Shown one piece after another: positions 10,676 through 20,483 of a DNA stretch of 64,000 nucleotides (position 1 is its first letter; the number at the start of each line of letters is the position of its first letter). The DNA lies in contig VCMS01000010.1 of assembly GCA_022539475.1 (NCBI GenBank), positions 248,001 through 312,000 on the forward strand. Reading direction: 5' to 3'. The position numbers were made by a program, and so were the translations under genes. The DNA is from Gracilaria domingensis (lineage: Eukaryota; Rhodophyta; Florideophyceae; Gracilariales; Gracilariaceae). The notes beneath the pieces were generated by a model. That model saw only the letters and a list, made by a program, of their open reading frames with translations, did no database searches and was not told where the DNA came from.

Positions 10676-11191
10676 TGTTAGAACACTGGGTCTGAGGTTG
10701 AGAACGTGAACGATGGTGACTCCGAGGAGAGTTCGGGCAGTCGACCAGGGTTTATATGGAGAATCGGACCTTCGAAAATAAGGTCGCTAACGCAGCTTTC
10801 TAGAATATCCCTCAAACTAATGTGTCTATGAGTACTGGCCCTTGCGTCGGAATTAGTGTAGAAACTGTGCGTAGAAATCGACAGTGGAGTCGTCTAGAAA
10901 CTTCTAGAAGTTCCTGAAACGTGTCCATTTGTAGAAGTTCCAGCAAGGCACCGAAACTATGAAGTCAGTCATGACGTCAACTGACGAGGCAGACATCACA
11001 CGTGACATGTCTTGGTAACATTATGACAACTAATGTCAAACAAAGACTCTGAGGATCATTAGGGTATCAAATCGGATCGCTAGATCACGGGGAATTCAAA
11101 GAAAGCATCAAAACATTAAATGACTAACTAAAAGCGTAGCAATATAACAAATTCAAATAAAAACATGACCAGAATTAACGAAATCCTAACA
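10676..11191 (-). repeat. Element A 5' LTR (516 bp)
   Basis: Same length as the 3' LTR and differing at about two positions (for example near 10797 and 10899). The minus-strand TATAAA at 10756-10751 is the likely promoter for the genomic RNA. Confidence 0.95.
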
Positions 11192-11196
11192 CTTAC
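11192..11196. repeat. Target-site duplication of element A (right copy)
   Basis: CTTAC, matching 3873-3877. Confidence 0.9.
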
Positions 11197-11556
11197 ATAG
11201 AACATTAGATTGTTTGTTAGAATTAGTGGTTCACAAGGCGGGTCTGTACAAATGAAACACGTGTGTAATTCTGTCGTACTTGGCATTACTTATTTTGACT
11301 ATTTAGCTTAATGTGTGGAACTCTACTTATGTCATGGCCAACTTCCCGTGATTACCACAAATTAAATTTAACCTTGTTTGTAGCTCTCAGTTAAGCGCGT
11401 GTCCGACGTGCACAAGTCTGCAACGAAAAGCACCGCGTACGGTTCTATTCTTCATACAACAGATAAATATCTCATGTGCACTGATTCGATATTGTTTTTG
11501 TCTACGGAATGTCTTTGGGCGTATTTTGCAGATGACGGCTACCCAGTGTTCGGGCA
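11197..11556. other. Spacer without recognisable features
   Basis: About 360 bp with no open frame of note and no repeat recognised. It lies between element A and the decayed element B; it may include the degraded start of the LTR of B. Confidence 0.4.
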
Positions 11557-12142
11557 TTGTATCGACTCTTAATAGAAATCTGCCGCGTTCGCTCAGTACG
11601 CACCATCACCTTCGGCCCGGGTCTGTGTAAGCTTGTCGCACCATCCTGCTCTCGAGTTTGTTCTTCTGCTGCTTTCCTCTTTCCTTCTTTCCTCTTTTAT
11701 TTCCGTCCTTTCTTACGAGAAAAGCCGTGGATTCGGTTTCTACTTTCGCTGCTTCGCTTTTGTCTCCTTTCATTCGTGGAGTCTTTGAGGATCTTTACCA
11801 TACCATACCCCTTCACCTCTGCAGTTGTAGCCAGAAATACGAGCGGTCTTACACCGGCACATCCGTACGCGGAGGGCTCATTCACTCAATTAGCCTCCCA
11901 AGACAGCAAGAACTCGAACGCCTTGAGTTCCATCTCTCCCACGTTGGATGTGCACTGCAAGTGGTCTCCCGACGTAGAAGGGATTTGACTTAGAAGGGAC
12001 TCGCTCTTATTTTGATTCTAATTTGGAAGTGTTTCCGATTGGAAGTCTGGAAGGTTTGGTTCTTTGGAGCACTGATTCTTTGTTTGTCTTTTTTTATTGT
12101 CCCCGTTGTTGGAACCATCGAGATCGATTCCTATCGTTTCCA

Positions 12143-14246
12143 ATGCCAACACGTGATCAGGTATCTCGATCTGGCACCAATCGCTCCGTGCTAGGTTCAT
12201 CTGCAGTACCGCCTGCCGCGCCGCGATCCGGGCTGTCTGTCCCGGAAGACTTGAACCATGCTGAACGGACCCCGGTAGCCCGAAGAGCATCCTCGATTGC
12301 GTCAGCCCCGTTAGCAGTCGCTGCTCAAACGGAAGCTCCACCCTTTGTGGAAACGCCGTCTGCAGCTGAGCCAACTGGAGGTGACTCTCCCGAGTTCAAC
12401 CTCTTGGACGCATAACTCCGTGTGAACCAACTCGCTCAGAGTTCCCTCTTTGAGGATGTCCGGTTCCTTCGCAGGAAGATGGAGGAGGCCGAACTTAGGA
12501 AGGTTTCAAAATACATTCGTCTTCTACGTCGTGACGTGAATTCCGTTTTGGAAAGACTGGATCCCCCAGCAAGGTTTCTCGAAACGTATTGCTCCTTCGT
12601 GCAAGAATGTAGTGAAGAAATGGAGCGTTTCCTTCCCCGGTTGAATACTCTTGAGGAGATCATCCTGATGGATAACGCCGTCAACGCGGAAGATGAAGAT
12701 GACAAGTCATCGAAGCATTCAACACACCGTTCGTCGGTAAAAGAACGCAGGAAGTCCCAAGAAGGAAGTCCGTTATTATTCGGATTCTTCGAGTACCGAC
12801 TCAAGCGTTAGCTCTGTGAAGTCGTCGTCCGACTCGTCTGACAGCGAGGACCATGGTCGTAGACACCGCAAGCGGTCACGTGCTACCAAGTCGAGAACGA
12901 CGCAAGCCACTCAAAACACAATTCGCACCCGCGAGAAAGGCCGGCGCCATCATGGCTCGAAAGAGTTAGAACCAACGAATTCCGTTTACAAAAAGCTGCT
13001 GTCCTATCAGTACTACCGATTAAACTATTCGTCGTATGATCGCGATTCGAGAAGCACGGGTAAGTTGAAGGATTACATCAAACGATTGTACATCGTTATG
13101 CAGAAGAAATTCGATGGGGAAGACCCAATCATGGTGTTAGATTTCCTTGCCCGGTTCGTTCGCGAAGCCTATATTCTCGGGATGAGTGAATCTCAAGCAT
13201 ATCTTGCTCTGCCGTATTTCTTATCAGTAATGGCAGAGGATCAGTTCAATTCTGTACGAGGATCCTCCAGAGCCTCCGAAGGCGGAGTTACTTGCTGGCT
13301 GGAATCGGTTCAGTACCTTCTCATGTCAAACGCAACGGGCAACGGGATCCAGAACGCAACTCGCGCTCTACGAGATGCTAAACACACGCCTGGTGAAACT
13401 GAAAAGGTGTATTTAACTCGTCTGAACAAAGCGTTTTATCGCTGTGGTAATGTATACTCTGCTCAAGAGAGATGCACGATCTTCGTGGATGGACTTGAAG
13501 CTGCCATTCGGGCGTTGCTTGCGTGTCACCGCGAAGAAAAGCGTAAGAGCACCTACCTGGAGTTTGTTCAGTATGCCCAGGCTGAGAAAGAAACGCTTCG
13601 CGCGCGACAAGAACCGAAACGTCGGTCTAGGGCTTTGACCGCCGAGAGGTCTGTCCCATCTTCGTCCATGCTGAATGGAAACTTCGTGAAGCCGGATGTG
13701 GAAAATGTGCTTCTCATGGGAAGCAATCCGAGTTCGTACGGAACGTAAAAGTTGCCGTCTACATCGGAGTACATCTCTAAAGGTGACCCTGCTCTGTACG
13801 CCAGGGGAGGTCGTGTAGCTGCCGCGCCTCTTGCTCACGCGTCCAACGGTTCCCGTTTTTCTCGCCCTGGTTGGGTGCGTTCCGCTCCACATCGTCGTGA
13901 CGATGGTTATCAGTTCCCCGAGAAGTCGAAATCGACCAATTGTCACTTGTATTACCGACACGGTCAGATACCACCTGCGTGTATGTTTCCCGCTTGGGAG
14001 ATTTCGAGTATCCTCGTGCAGTACGAGTCGCTCGCGCCAGCTGAGAAAGCTCGTGTACCGAGTGTCTCATACGAAGCAATGAAAGTCTTTGTAGGCAATC
14101 GTGGTACAGGAAAGATTGAAAAGACCGAAAAACCTCGGATACCGGCTACTCAGACTGAAGCACCGGCACCTGTACGAGACGGTCCATCTGGAAACAGGAA
14201 TGGACGCAATCCGCCAAATCTGGCGACTTCCGTTCCGAAACACTGA
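12143..14246 (+). pseudogene. gag: Element B gag (interrupted)
   Basis: ATG at 12143 opens a frame broken by TAA at 12413, a frameshift near 12770-12810 and TAA at 13746, ending at TGA 14244. The order resembles the gag of C: an N-terminal low-complexity part, a Ser/Asp-rich plus Arg-rich stretch (about 12800-12990), and a capsid-like region (about 13060-13560) with the FDGEDP block matching FGGDDP in C. A cysteine-poor remnant of a zinc knuckle follows near 13940-13990 (C-x14-C only). Not functional. Confidence 0.8.
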
Positions 14247-14248
14247 GT

Positions 14249-15336
14249 TTGGGAGTCTCCCCCTCCGGAGGGGCGTCTTCTGAGCCGAAGTTGAACACGC
14301 CCGAGGAGCCGAAGCTTCGCTCCCCAGTCCAAATTCTTACGAAGAGGATGGCTGCAGACGGTGACTCGAAACAGCTCGCTCTTTTGCGTCGTCCATTGAA
14401 CGTTCCCGTAATTCACGTATCTCGGAAAAAGTCTTGGTTATTCCCAAGGGGAACTATAAGTTATACGCCGACCTCGGCCTCTCCAACCAGTTTATGATTC
14501 GACAACTGTCTCTCCAGGACACAGTTGCCCCCCCTAACGTGATCAATTCGCCGATTGTACCCCCGGCGCTTCGGGATCTCCTTTGTTGCGTTCCTTCCGT
14601 GAATATTTCGGACGCAAAAAATAACCGGTTGAAAATGGTTGACTACATTCCCTTCGTCTTGAGGTTAGGCTGTTACTTCGTTCAACTGGAGTTCATTGTA
14701 TGCGACTCACTGGCAGCACCGGTAGTCCTCGGTTTTGACTTTTGCAACTGCTTTGTCGAAGCGATTCGACCCCGAGTGAAAACCGTGGGCATTGTGAATG
14801 GTTCTACTATTCTGAATGTTCGGAAACCGCTCGAGCGGGCAACTCAGAAGCAGTTACCAATACCTGCTGCTCAGGAAGTGACGAACAACCATCCTGTTTC
14901 AAGGAAGCTTCGCTTTTCGAAATCGGTCTCAGTTCGGCCGTAATATCAGTGCTGGGTCTCGCGTGTATCCAAACAACACGATGTGCACGTGGTCCAACCG
15001 TCGGAGTCGTTGTACAACCATGGTCAACTCGCAGTTGCCAGCAATGTCGTTTCTATCGAACCCGATACTCCTTTTAAGGTACTAGTCAACAATTTTGTCA
15101 AAACCATCCAGTGGTTAGTCAAGCACCAGATGCGGCCTCTCGTTTTTCCTCACACTACGGCTCTCGTGCCTACACGGATTCCGATACCGGATGTTCTCGG
15201 AGTTCAAGACCCTAAAGAGGGGGAGGAGCGATCCAGAAACTTGGAAGAGAATGCCCCACTGGCGAGCGATGATGCTTCTTCGGGTCTCGAACGTCCGTTA
15301 ACCACGGTTGAGAAGGCCCTACCGCCAGGATGCTAG
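14249..15336 (+). pseudogene. Element B protease and linker (interrupted)
   Basis: Three overlapping frames (14249-14497, 14434-14943, 14983-15336) together match a retropepsin and its downstream linker. The segment D-L-G followed by SNQF aligns with D-I-G in the protease of C. The downstream VVLGFDF block fits the second half of the fold, where C has ILGITFI. The linker VVSIEPDTPFKVLV precedes RT. Frameshifts near 14440 and 14945 break it. Confidence 0.65.
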
Positions 15337-15360
15337 GAGACAGATTCTGTAAAGGAATAG

Positions 15361-16349
15361 AGAAATTGGACTTGAGCCATGTTCCCGGACCTCATCAAAA
15401 GAAGCTGAGGGTTATGCTCTCTGAGTTTACTTCCATATAGGATGGTTTCCTTGCAACAATTGGAGTCACGAAACAACGTATTGACCTTCTACCAGGCACT
15501 CAGCCTATTTTGCAACACCCATATCAGGCAGGCCCGAAGGCTCGAGAAGAGGAACAATCTCAGGTCGATAAAATGCTGAGAGCAGGTATCATTCAGCCCG
15601 CTCAGTCGTCTTCGACGTCACTAGTCGTATTAGTTCCAAAACCGGATGGTTTGTGGCGATTCGGTATCGACTACCGACGTTTGAATGCAGTAGTCGTCAA
15701 AGACGTATATCCGATTCTTCGGATGGGTGAATTCATTGACTCTCTTGAGAGTTCCTCAATTTTCACGGCTCTTGACGCCAATTGGAGATACTGGCAAGTT
15801 CCGATACGGAAGGAAGACCGGGATAAAACGGCTTTTGACTGTCAACTGGGACTCTGCCTGTTTACCCGGATGCCTTTCGGATTAACGAATGCGCCGGTAA
15901 CTTTTCAGCATGCTATTGACATTCTCTTAGAGAGATTCAAGTAACAAACTTGTTTGGTGTACTTGGATGAAATTATTTTCTTCTTCCACAATCTAGATGA
16001 GCATCTATCCCATGTCCGAGAGGTAATTCGCGTTTTGCGAGACGCAGGTATAACGTTGAAACTCAAGAGGCGTGAGTTCTTCATTGATTCTGCAAAATAC
16101 CTGGGACACATCATCTGCCCTGGGATGCTCTCAGTCGATGAGGTAAGGGTGAAGTCGCTGAGAGAGGTGAAAAATTCGAAAAATAAAACTGAGCTCCGGT
16201 CATTTCTCTGGTTGTGCAATGCTTACCGCCACTTTGTTCCGAATTTTGCAAATTTTGCGGCTCCTCTCAACTCTCTTTTTAAGAAAGAACAACTAGTTAA
16301 CTGGAACGTTTTGGTGACGCGAAAGCGTCTGTCTCTTCGTCTCTTGTAG
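15361..16349 (+). pseudogene. pol: Element B reverse transcriptase (interrupted, mutated catalytic site)
   Basis: RT with GIIQPAQSS, DYRRLN, and the MPFGLTNAP block. A TAG stop lies near 15438 and TAA at 15942-15944; reading continues in the same frame with CLVYLDEII. The catalytic YLDD is YLDE, the second metal-binding Asp replaced by Glu. Frame is lost after about 16310. Similarity includes LGHIICPG, the usual region after the palm. Clearly dead. Confidence 0.85.
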
Positions 16350-17130
16350 ACGCTGTTACGTCTCCGCCTGTACAGGGCTTTACCCAAATCGGGTTCACCA
16401 TTTGAATTTCACACTGATGCCAGTAATAACCAGGTCGGTTGTGCCTTGTTTCAAACCTCGAGAGATGGCGAGTGACATCCAGTTGGATATTGGTCTCGTT
16501 CCGTTCTTTGAGCGTGCACGAGAGTAATTTCTCGGTTTCTGAGAAAAAATGTCTTGCGTTGTTTGGGCATTATCAACGTTGAGACCCAATCTCGTGGGAA
16601 CCCACTTCGTGCTACATACGGATCATTCATCGCTCCGTTGGCTGATGGAGATATCCGAACCTTCGGGACGTCTCATGCGCTGGCGCCTCCGACTCGCGGA
16701 ATTCGATTTCGATGTACGGTATAAGAAGGGGACTTTGAACACTCAGGCCGATATGCTCTTCCGACTCGGGACATCTGGTGGAACAGAGCAAGACGATGAC
16801 CTCGACATACTCTGCTTCATGGTGGGAGACCTCGTGGATGGCGTCGAGTACATTACGGATGACGTATGCGATGACATCCTCGCCGCAGAACCGGCTGAAC
16901 CACTTTCTGGTTCATTCGTACCCCTTACTCCAGAAGACTTAATCCGTGAACAACAAGTGGATGCTTTCTGTCCGCAGATTCGTTTCCGACTCAAAGGAGG
17001 ATTCAGGACACCCTTTGAAGTTAACGACAGGGAATTCCTTGTCAGAATGGTTGAATCTAATCCACAAATTGTGCTTCCCCATTTCTTACAACAGCGGGTG
17101 TTGCATCTCTCACACTACGTCAAAGTATAG
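16350..17130 (+). pseudogene. pol: Element B RNase H and integrase N-terminus (interrupted)
   Basis: FEFHTDASNN (about 16400) starts RNase H and is soon broken by stops. A clear frame resumes at 16549 and runs to 17130 with LHTDHSSLRWL (the RNase H DH region), RYKKGTLNTQAD, an acidic linker, and the integrase start HLSHY. The stop at 17130 is followed by AHPGGKKLYLTLR in the same frame. The gypsy fragment at 27.1-27.8 kb matches this part closely. Confidence 0.8.
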
Positions 17131-17760
17131 GCACACCCTGGTGGCAAGAAACTCTATCTGACTCTCCGAGGAGATGTCTATTGGCCAGCGATGGCGTTTG
17201 ACTGCTATCAGTGCGTCGTTCGTGTACGAAATGGGCGCGAATAACGTCATACTTCGACGGTATTCTAAGAAGTTGCCGCTGTTTCCAGATTGGGCTCTCT
17301 TGGAGTTCATCGGTATGGATATTCTTGATGAATTTATCAAGACTGCTCGCGGTAATCGCTTTCTCATGGCTATCACGGACAAGGTTTCAAAGCTGATACG
17401 AACAGTTCCGTTGAAGCGTATCACCGCTCGCATGGTCGCGGATGCGTTCGTCACGCATTGAGTCTTTTCATACAAGCCAAGCGTTCATCTTTTATCAGAT
17501 AGTGGCCCGCAATTCACTGCGAGGTTCTTTCAGGACGTCGGCAAAATCTTGGATATGAAGAACTTGTTCACGACAATTTATCATCCCCGGAGTAGTAGGC
17601 AGGTTGAAAGGTCTAACCGAACAATCCTGAACGAATTACAATCCTGTGTTGTGGATCAGTCCAAGAACTAGGACCTATACACCGACGCAATTATCTACGC
17701 GTACAACACACAGGTTCATCGGGTTACCTTTTATCAGCATTCGACTTGGTTTTATCAAGA
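17131..17760 (+). pseudogene. pol: Element B integrase core (interrupted)
   Basis: The zinc-binding part is frameshifted. The core follows in the frame from 17250: FIGMDILDEF (first Asp), then a TGA at 17459-17461, then LLSDSGPQFTARFF (second Asp) and RQVERSNRTI (Glu), interrupted by TAG near 17670. All three catalytic acids are still recognisable. Confidence 0.8.
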
Positions 17761-18920
17761 AGACCGCCGCCGGTTGCAATAGAAGCTGAACCGACGCTGT
17801 CTTCATACCCATCCCCGGGCCAGTACAGAGATGCCTGGAATAATTGGTTGAAAAAGATGGTACCGGTTGCCCGGAAGACCATAGACAAAGCACAGCTTGC
17901 TTACAAGCGTAACTTCGATAAGCTAATTCGACATCCGCTACCTACAATCCGCAAGGATGACTACGTCTTCGTTCGTAATGAGCATTAAAACCCTATAAAA
18001 TAACGGCTTCATAAACTGTCACCGATTACAGACGGTCCTTATCGAGTTGTTGAAGTCGCTCCCAACACTGTTGTCCTCGACATTTACAACCAGTACGAAC
18101 GTATTTCTTATGACCGCGTTACGCTTGCGCCTAATCCAAATGTGGAGTTTTCTTCTGGCCCTGCCACTTCAGATGATTCTGAACAGGAAGAATTCGCTTC
18201 CACGTATGTTCCGCAACAACGCCCCGCAATTCGTCCGCACCCGGATCGCGAATTAACGGATCTACCTTTAGAACGTTACTCTCAATTACGAGATGTTACC
18301 ACTGATACTCGAAATATTTCGAGGGACTCTACACAAGCTAGCCCACCCACCCATATCCTGACGGAACCCGTGGCTCCGCCTAAGAAGCGGGAGGATGGTG
18401 CTGATCAGAGCGCTAACGATGTTCCGGCGTCGCACGGTTCTCCAGGTATTGTAACTGATGCCGCGTTGGCTGCTAATGGTGTTGCTCCGGGCAGAGATAC
18501 TATTACTGGTGATACTACCAACCCTCAGGTTGAGGACCGTTTGCAGATGACGGAATCTCCTGAACAAGATATGTGGCAGGCACGCAACGTAACGCTACTG
18601 CAGTAGTGAACGCGCCTGACGCCAGTGCTGTTAAAACCGGACAACTGATTACACTTCCACGAACGCTGAAGCTGGCACAGTCCTTTCAAGACTCCTCGCG
18701 AACTCCGTGTATCGGTACCGTCGCTATCTCGGTTCATCGGGTTGAGAAGAGTGTATTCGCTGACTCGGAGTCGCTTCCGCACGCAGAAACTGAGGAACAA
18801 CTTGAAGACATTGAATCTGATCCGGCATGGATGGCTCTGTGGACCGCAGAGTAACATGGATACCATGAATGACGAATATTCTTCAGGCACTTTGCGTGTT
18901 ACGCATATGAGGTGAACCAC
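17761..18920 (+). pseudogene. Element B integrase C-terminal tail (interrupted)
   Basis: Starting near 17820, SPGQYRDAWNNWLKKM through RKDDYVFVRNE and KLSPITDGPYRVV matches the tail of element D (54.24-54.5 kb). A long low-complexity acidic extension follows (18142-18606, then another frame 18573-18854). In element D the equivalent extension ends in a chromodomain-like block; here that block is not clear. Several stops. Confidence 0.65.
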
Positions 18921-19434
18921 GCAGAGGAGAGATCGTTTGTACGGTGAGCTTGTCTTTCATACACCTCAGGTGCGCCGCCGTAGTCTCCGGCTGTGTTACA
19001 CTGACGCGCGCTGCGCGTCAGTTGATAGCTACGTGCAATTTCCTTTTCGACAATTGGTTTGCTGTTCACGAACGAAGGCCCGAAACCGGCGCTGTTCGTA
19101 TAGCCGCAATTCGAAAAATGTTAAATTTTTGAGTTGCCAACCGCTCACGGTGACCGCCGCGTGGCTTTCATTTGCCTAATTTTTTGGCTTGCCAGGGCGT
19201 GTGGACTCCGGTAAAAACGGGCGGCATGGCGCATGGACACTTTGCACATTCTCCGAGCCAATCGGGTACGCTTGCACTAGCACACGTACCAGGATGCACG
19301 TGAAATGAAATCGTTGCACTCCGTGCAATCGGACCACCTTTATAACAATGCAACCGCCCACGTGACGCACTGCCGCACCAATGGCGTTCAGGTGCACAAT
19401 CCCCGTGCCCGAGCGAACGGCCTCCATGCAGTAT
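18921..19434. other. Spacer between elements B and C
   Basis: No gene seen. A strong hairpin with perfect 10-bp arms and a 3-nt loop lies at 19000-19022. The rest is unremarkable and may be degraded element sequence. Confidence 0.4.
19000..19022. repeat. Perfect inverted repeat (10-bp arms)
   Basis: Arms 19000-19009 and 19013-19022 are perfect reverse complements with a GCT loop. Function unknown; possibly a decayed LTR element. Confidence 0.5.
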
Positions 19435-20403
19435 TGTAGAGCAAAACCCCAGCGATGGGATCGTCCCTCAAGGCGTTCAAGTCCTTGCCCTCTAGACGAG
19501 GTGAACTCAGTGGAGAGCCCTCCGAACACAGATAGTGCAGGTGTAAGACCGCCCGTGGTACGGGATATACCTACGGAGGTTGAGGGGTGAACGGGCCTGA
19601 TCCAGGAGTCCGGCGAAAGTGACGGAATAGTCGAAAGGAAAGGTAACGTAGAGCGGTGTAAGCCCTAGGTATAAGGGGGAAAAAGAAGGGAAAAACAAAG
19701 GAGGAACCCTCAGCGGGGCGTGCGACAAGCGGCAACAGACTCGGCAATGGGAGACGGGGGTTGTGTATTAAGCCCACGCGGCAGTAACTCTGTACAGAGA
19801 CGGAAAAACCACCTGACACAGGTAAGCAGCAATCTGCAAGTAAAGACAAGTAAAACAATGGTCCGAAGACGGAAATAAGCCCGAGGGCAACAACTGTGTA
19901 GGTCAGTAGTGCCTGAATGATCCCGACGGATGACGCCAGTTCGTACCGTACGCGGTGACCCTCCTGAGGAAGTTGTGCACTTCGCGCAGGCGAACTTGGT
20001 TCAGAGCCGAACTCGGTTACCCTTTACTGAAGGAGGAGGTGACCGGGAGGTCACCTCTTATATCGTAACCGATAAATTATTTAAACTAAATTAAATAATC
20101 TAATGCACACCTAAGCAGGTCCATACACGTGGTGCACGTGACAACCCGCGGCAGCGGCCAGTAAAATATCCGACAGTCATACCAAAACATGTGTGAACAC
20201 ACCCATTCCTACACACGCGTACACGCGACCAATATTCATCTGCGCCAGGTCATGGTCGACGCCTCAGAGTACCGTACCTCAATACTGCCAAAGGCATCCC
20301 ATCCGTGGGCCAATACTCATACATTCCGAGTACCCGGAATCATTCCTATCAGGGATTTATGAAAACCATCCCCGTGTATCGGGCGAGCACGTTTTGCTCT
20401 ACA
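19435..20403 (-). repeat. Element C 3' LTR (969 bp) with 13-bp terminal inverted repeats
   Basis: On the minus strand it starts TGTAGAGCAAAAC and ends GTTTTGCTCTACA, an unusually long perfect terminal inverted repeat for an LTR. A purine-rich tract (minus strand AAGGAGGGGGATA, 20416-20404) precedes it. The same 13-mer starts the LTR of element D at 58383 and the fragment at 26820. The U5-like end resembles the leader of element B. Confidence 0.7.
20036..20064 (-). promoter_or_regulatory. Element C LTR TATA box with adjoining palindrome
   Basis: The minus strand reads GATATAAG (20064-20057) followed directly by a perfect 9-bp inverted repeat with a 4-nt loop (20057-20036). Likely LTR core promoter. 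Confidence 0.55.
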
Positions 20404-20416
20404 TATCCCCCTCCTT
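20404..20416 (-). promoter_or_regulatory. Element C polypurine tract
   Basis: Purine-rich on the minus strand (AAGGAGGGGGATA) directly before the 3' LTR. Comparable to the GAGAGGGGGGAGA tract in element D. Confidence 0.6.
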
Positions 20417-20462
20417 AGCGCAGGAAGCATCCGGTTTGCAAGCGGAGACTCATCAGCGAGCG

Positions 20463-20472
20463 AGTATATAAG
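20463..20472 (+). promoter_or_regulatory. TATA box of the antisense gene in element C
   Basis: GTATATAAG on the plus strand, 60 bp outside the LTR, pointing into the antisense ORF. Element D has GGTATATAAG at the equivalent place on its antisense strand (58326-58317), so the box is conserved between the two copies. The first ATG (20484) is only about 20 nt downstream; the next one (20598) may be the real start. Confidence 0.55.
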
Positions 20473-20483
20473 TACGGTCCATC

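Larger units (their letters stand above)
3878..11191 (-). mobile_element. Element A: complete Ty3/gypsy chromovirus with extra ORFs
   Basis: A 7,314-bp LTR retrotransposon on the minus strand, with 516-bp LTRs at both ends and a 5-bp TSD. Order 5' to 3' on the minus strand: LTR, primer-binding site, zinc-finger ORF, gag, pol (PR-RT-RNase H-IN-chromodomain) in the -1 frame, a 170-codon ORF3, polypurine tract, LTR. By eye the LTRs differ at only about two positions, so insertion is recent. Gag and pol are open throughout, so the copy may be autonomous. The chromodomain and the order RT-RNase H-IN place it with chromoviruses. The zinc-finger ORF, ORF3 and a tRNA-like segment are additions not found in a standard chromovirus. 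Confidence 0.95.
11557..18920 (+). mobile_element. Element B: decayed Ty3/gypsy retrotransposon
   Basis: A plus-strand element with gag, protease, RT, RNase H, integrase and a tail in the normal gypsy order, broken by many stops and frameshifts. The leader (about 11830-11945) resembles the end of the LTR of element C (minus strand, about 19580-19440), so B and C are relatives. Gag of B and C also match in the capsid region. No 3' LTR or TSD was found; the right end is set where pol-tail similarity fades. A dead copy. Confidence 0.85.

Noticed and set aside
19435-20403. Interpretation as a 969-bp MITE or DNA transposon with 13-bp TIRs
   Set aside because: A polypurine tract adjoins it, the interior resembles an LTR leader, and the same 13-mer starts an LTR at 58383; no clear TSD.
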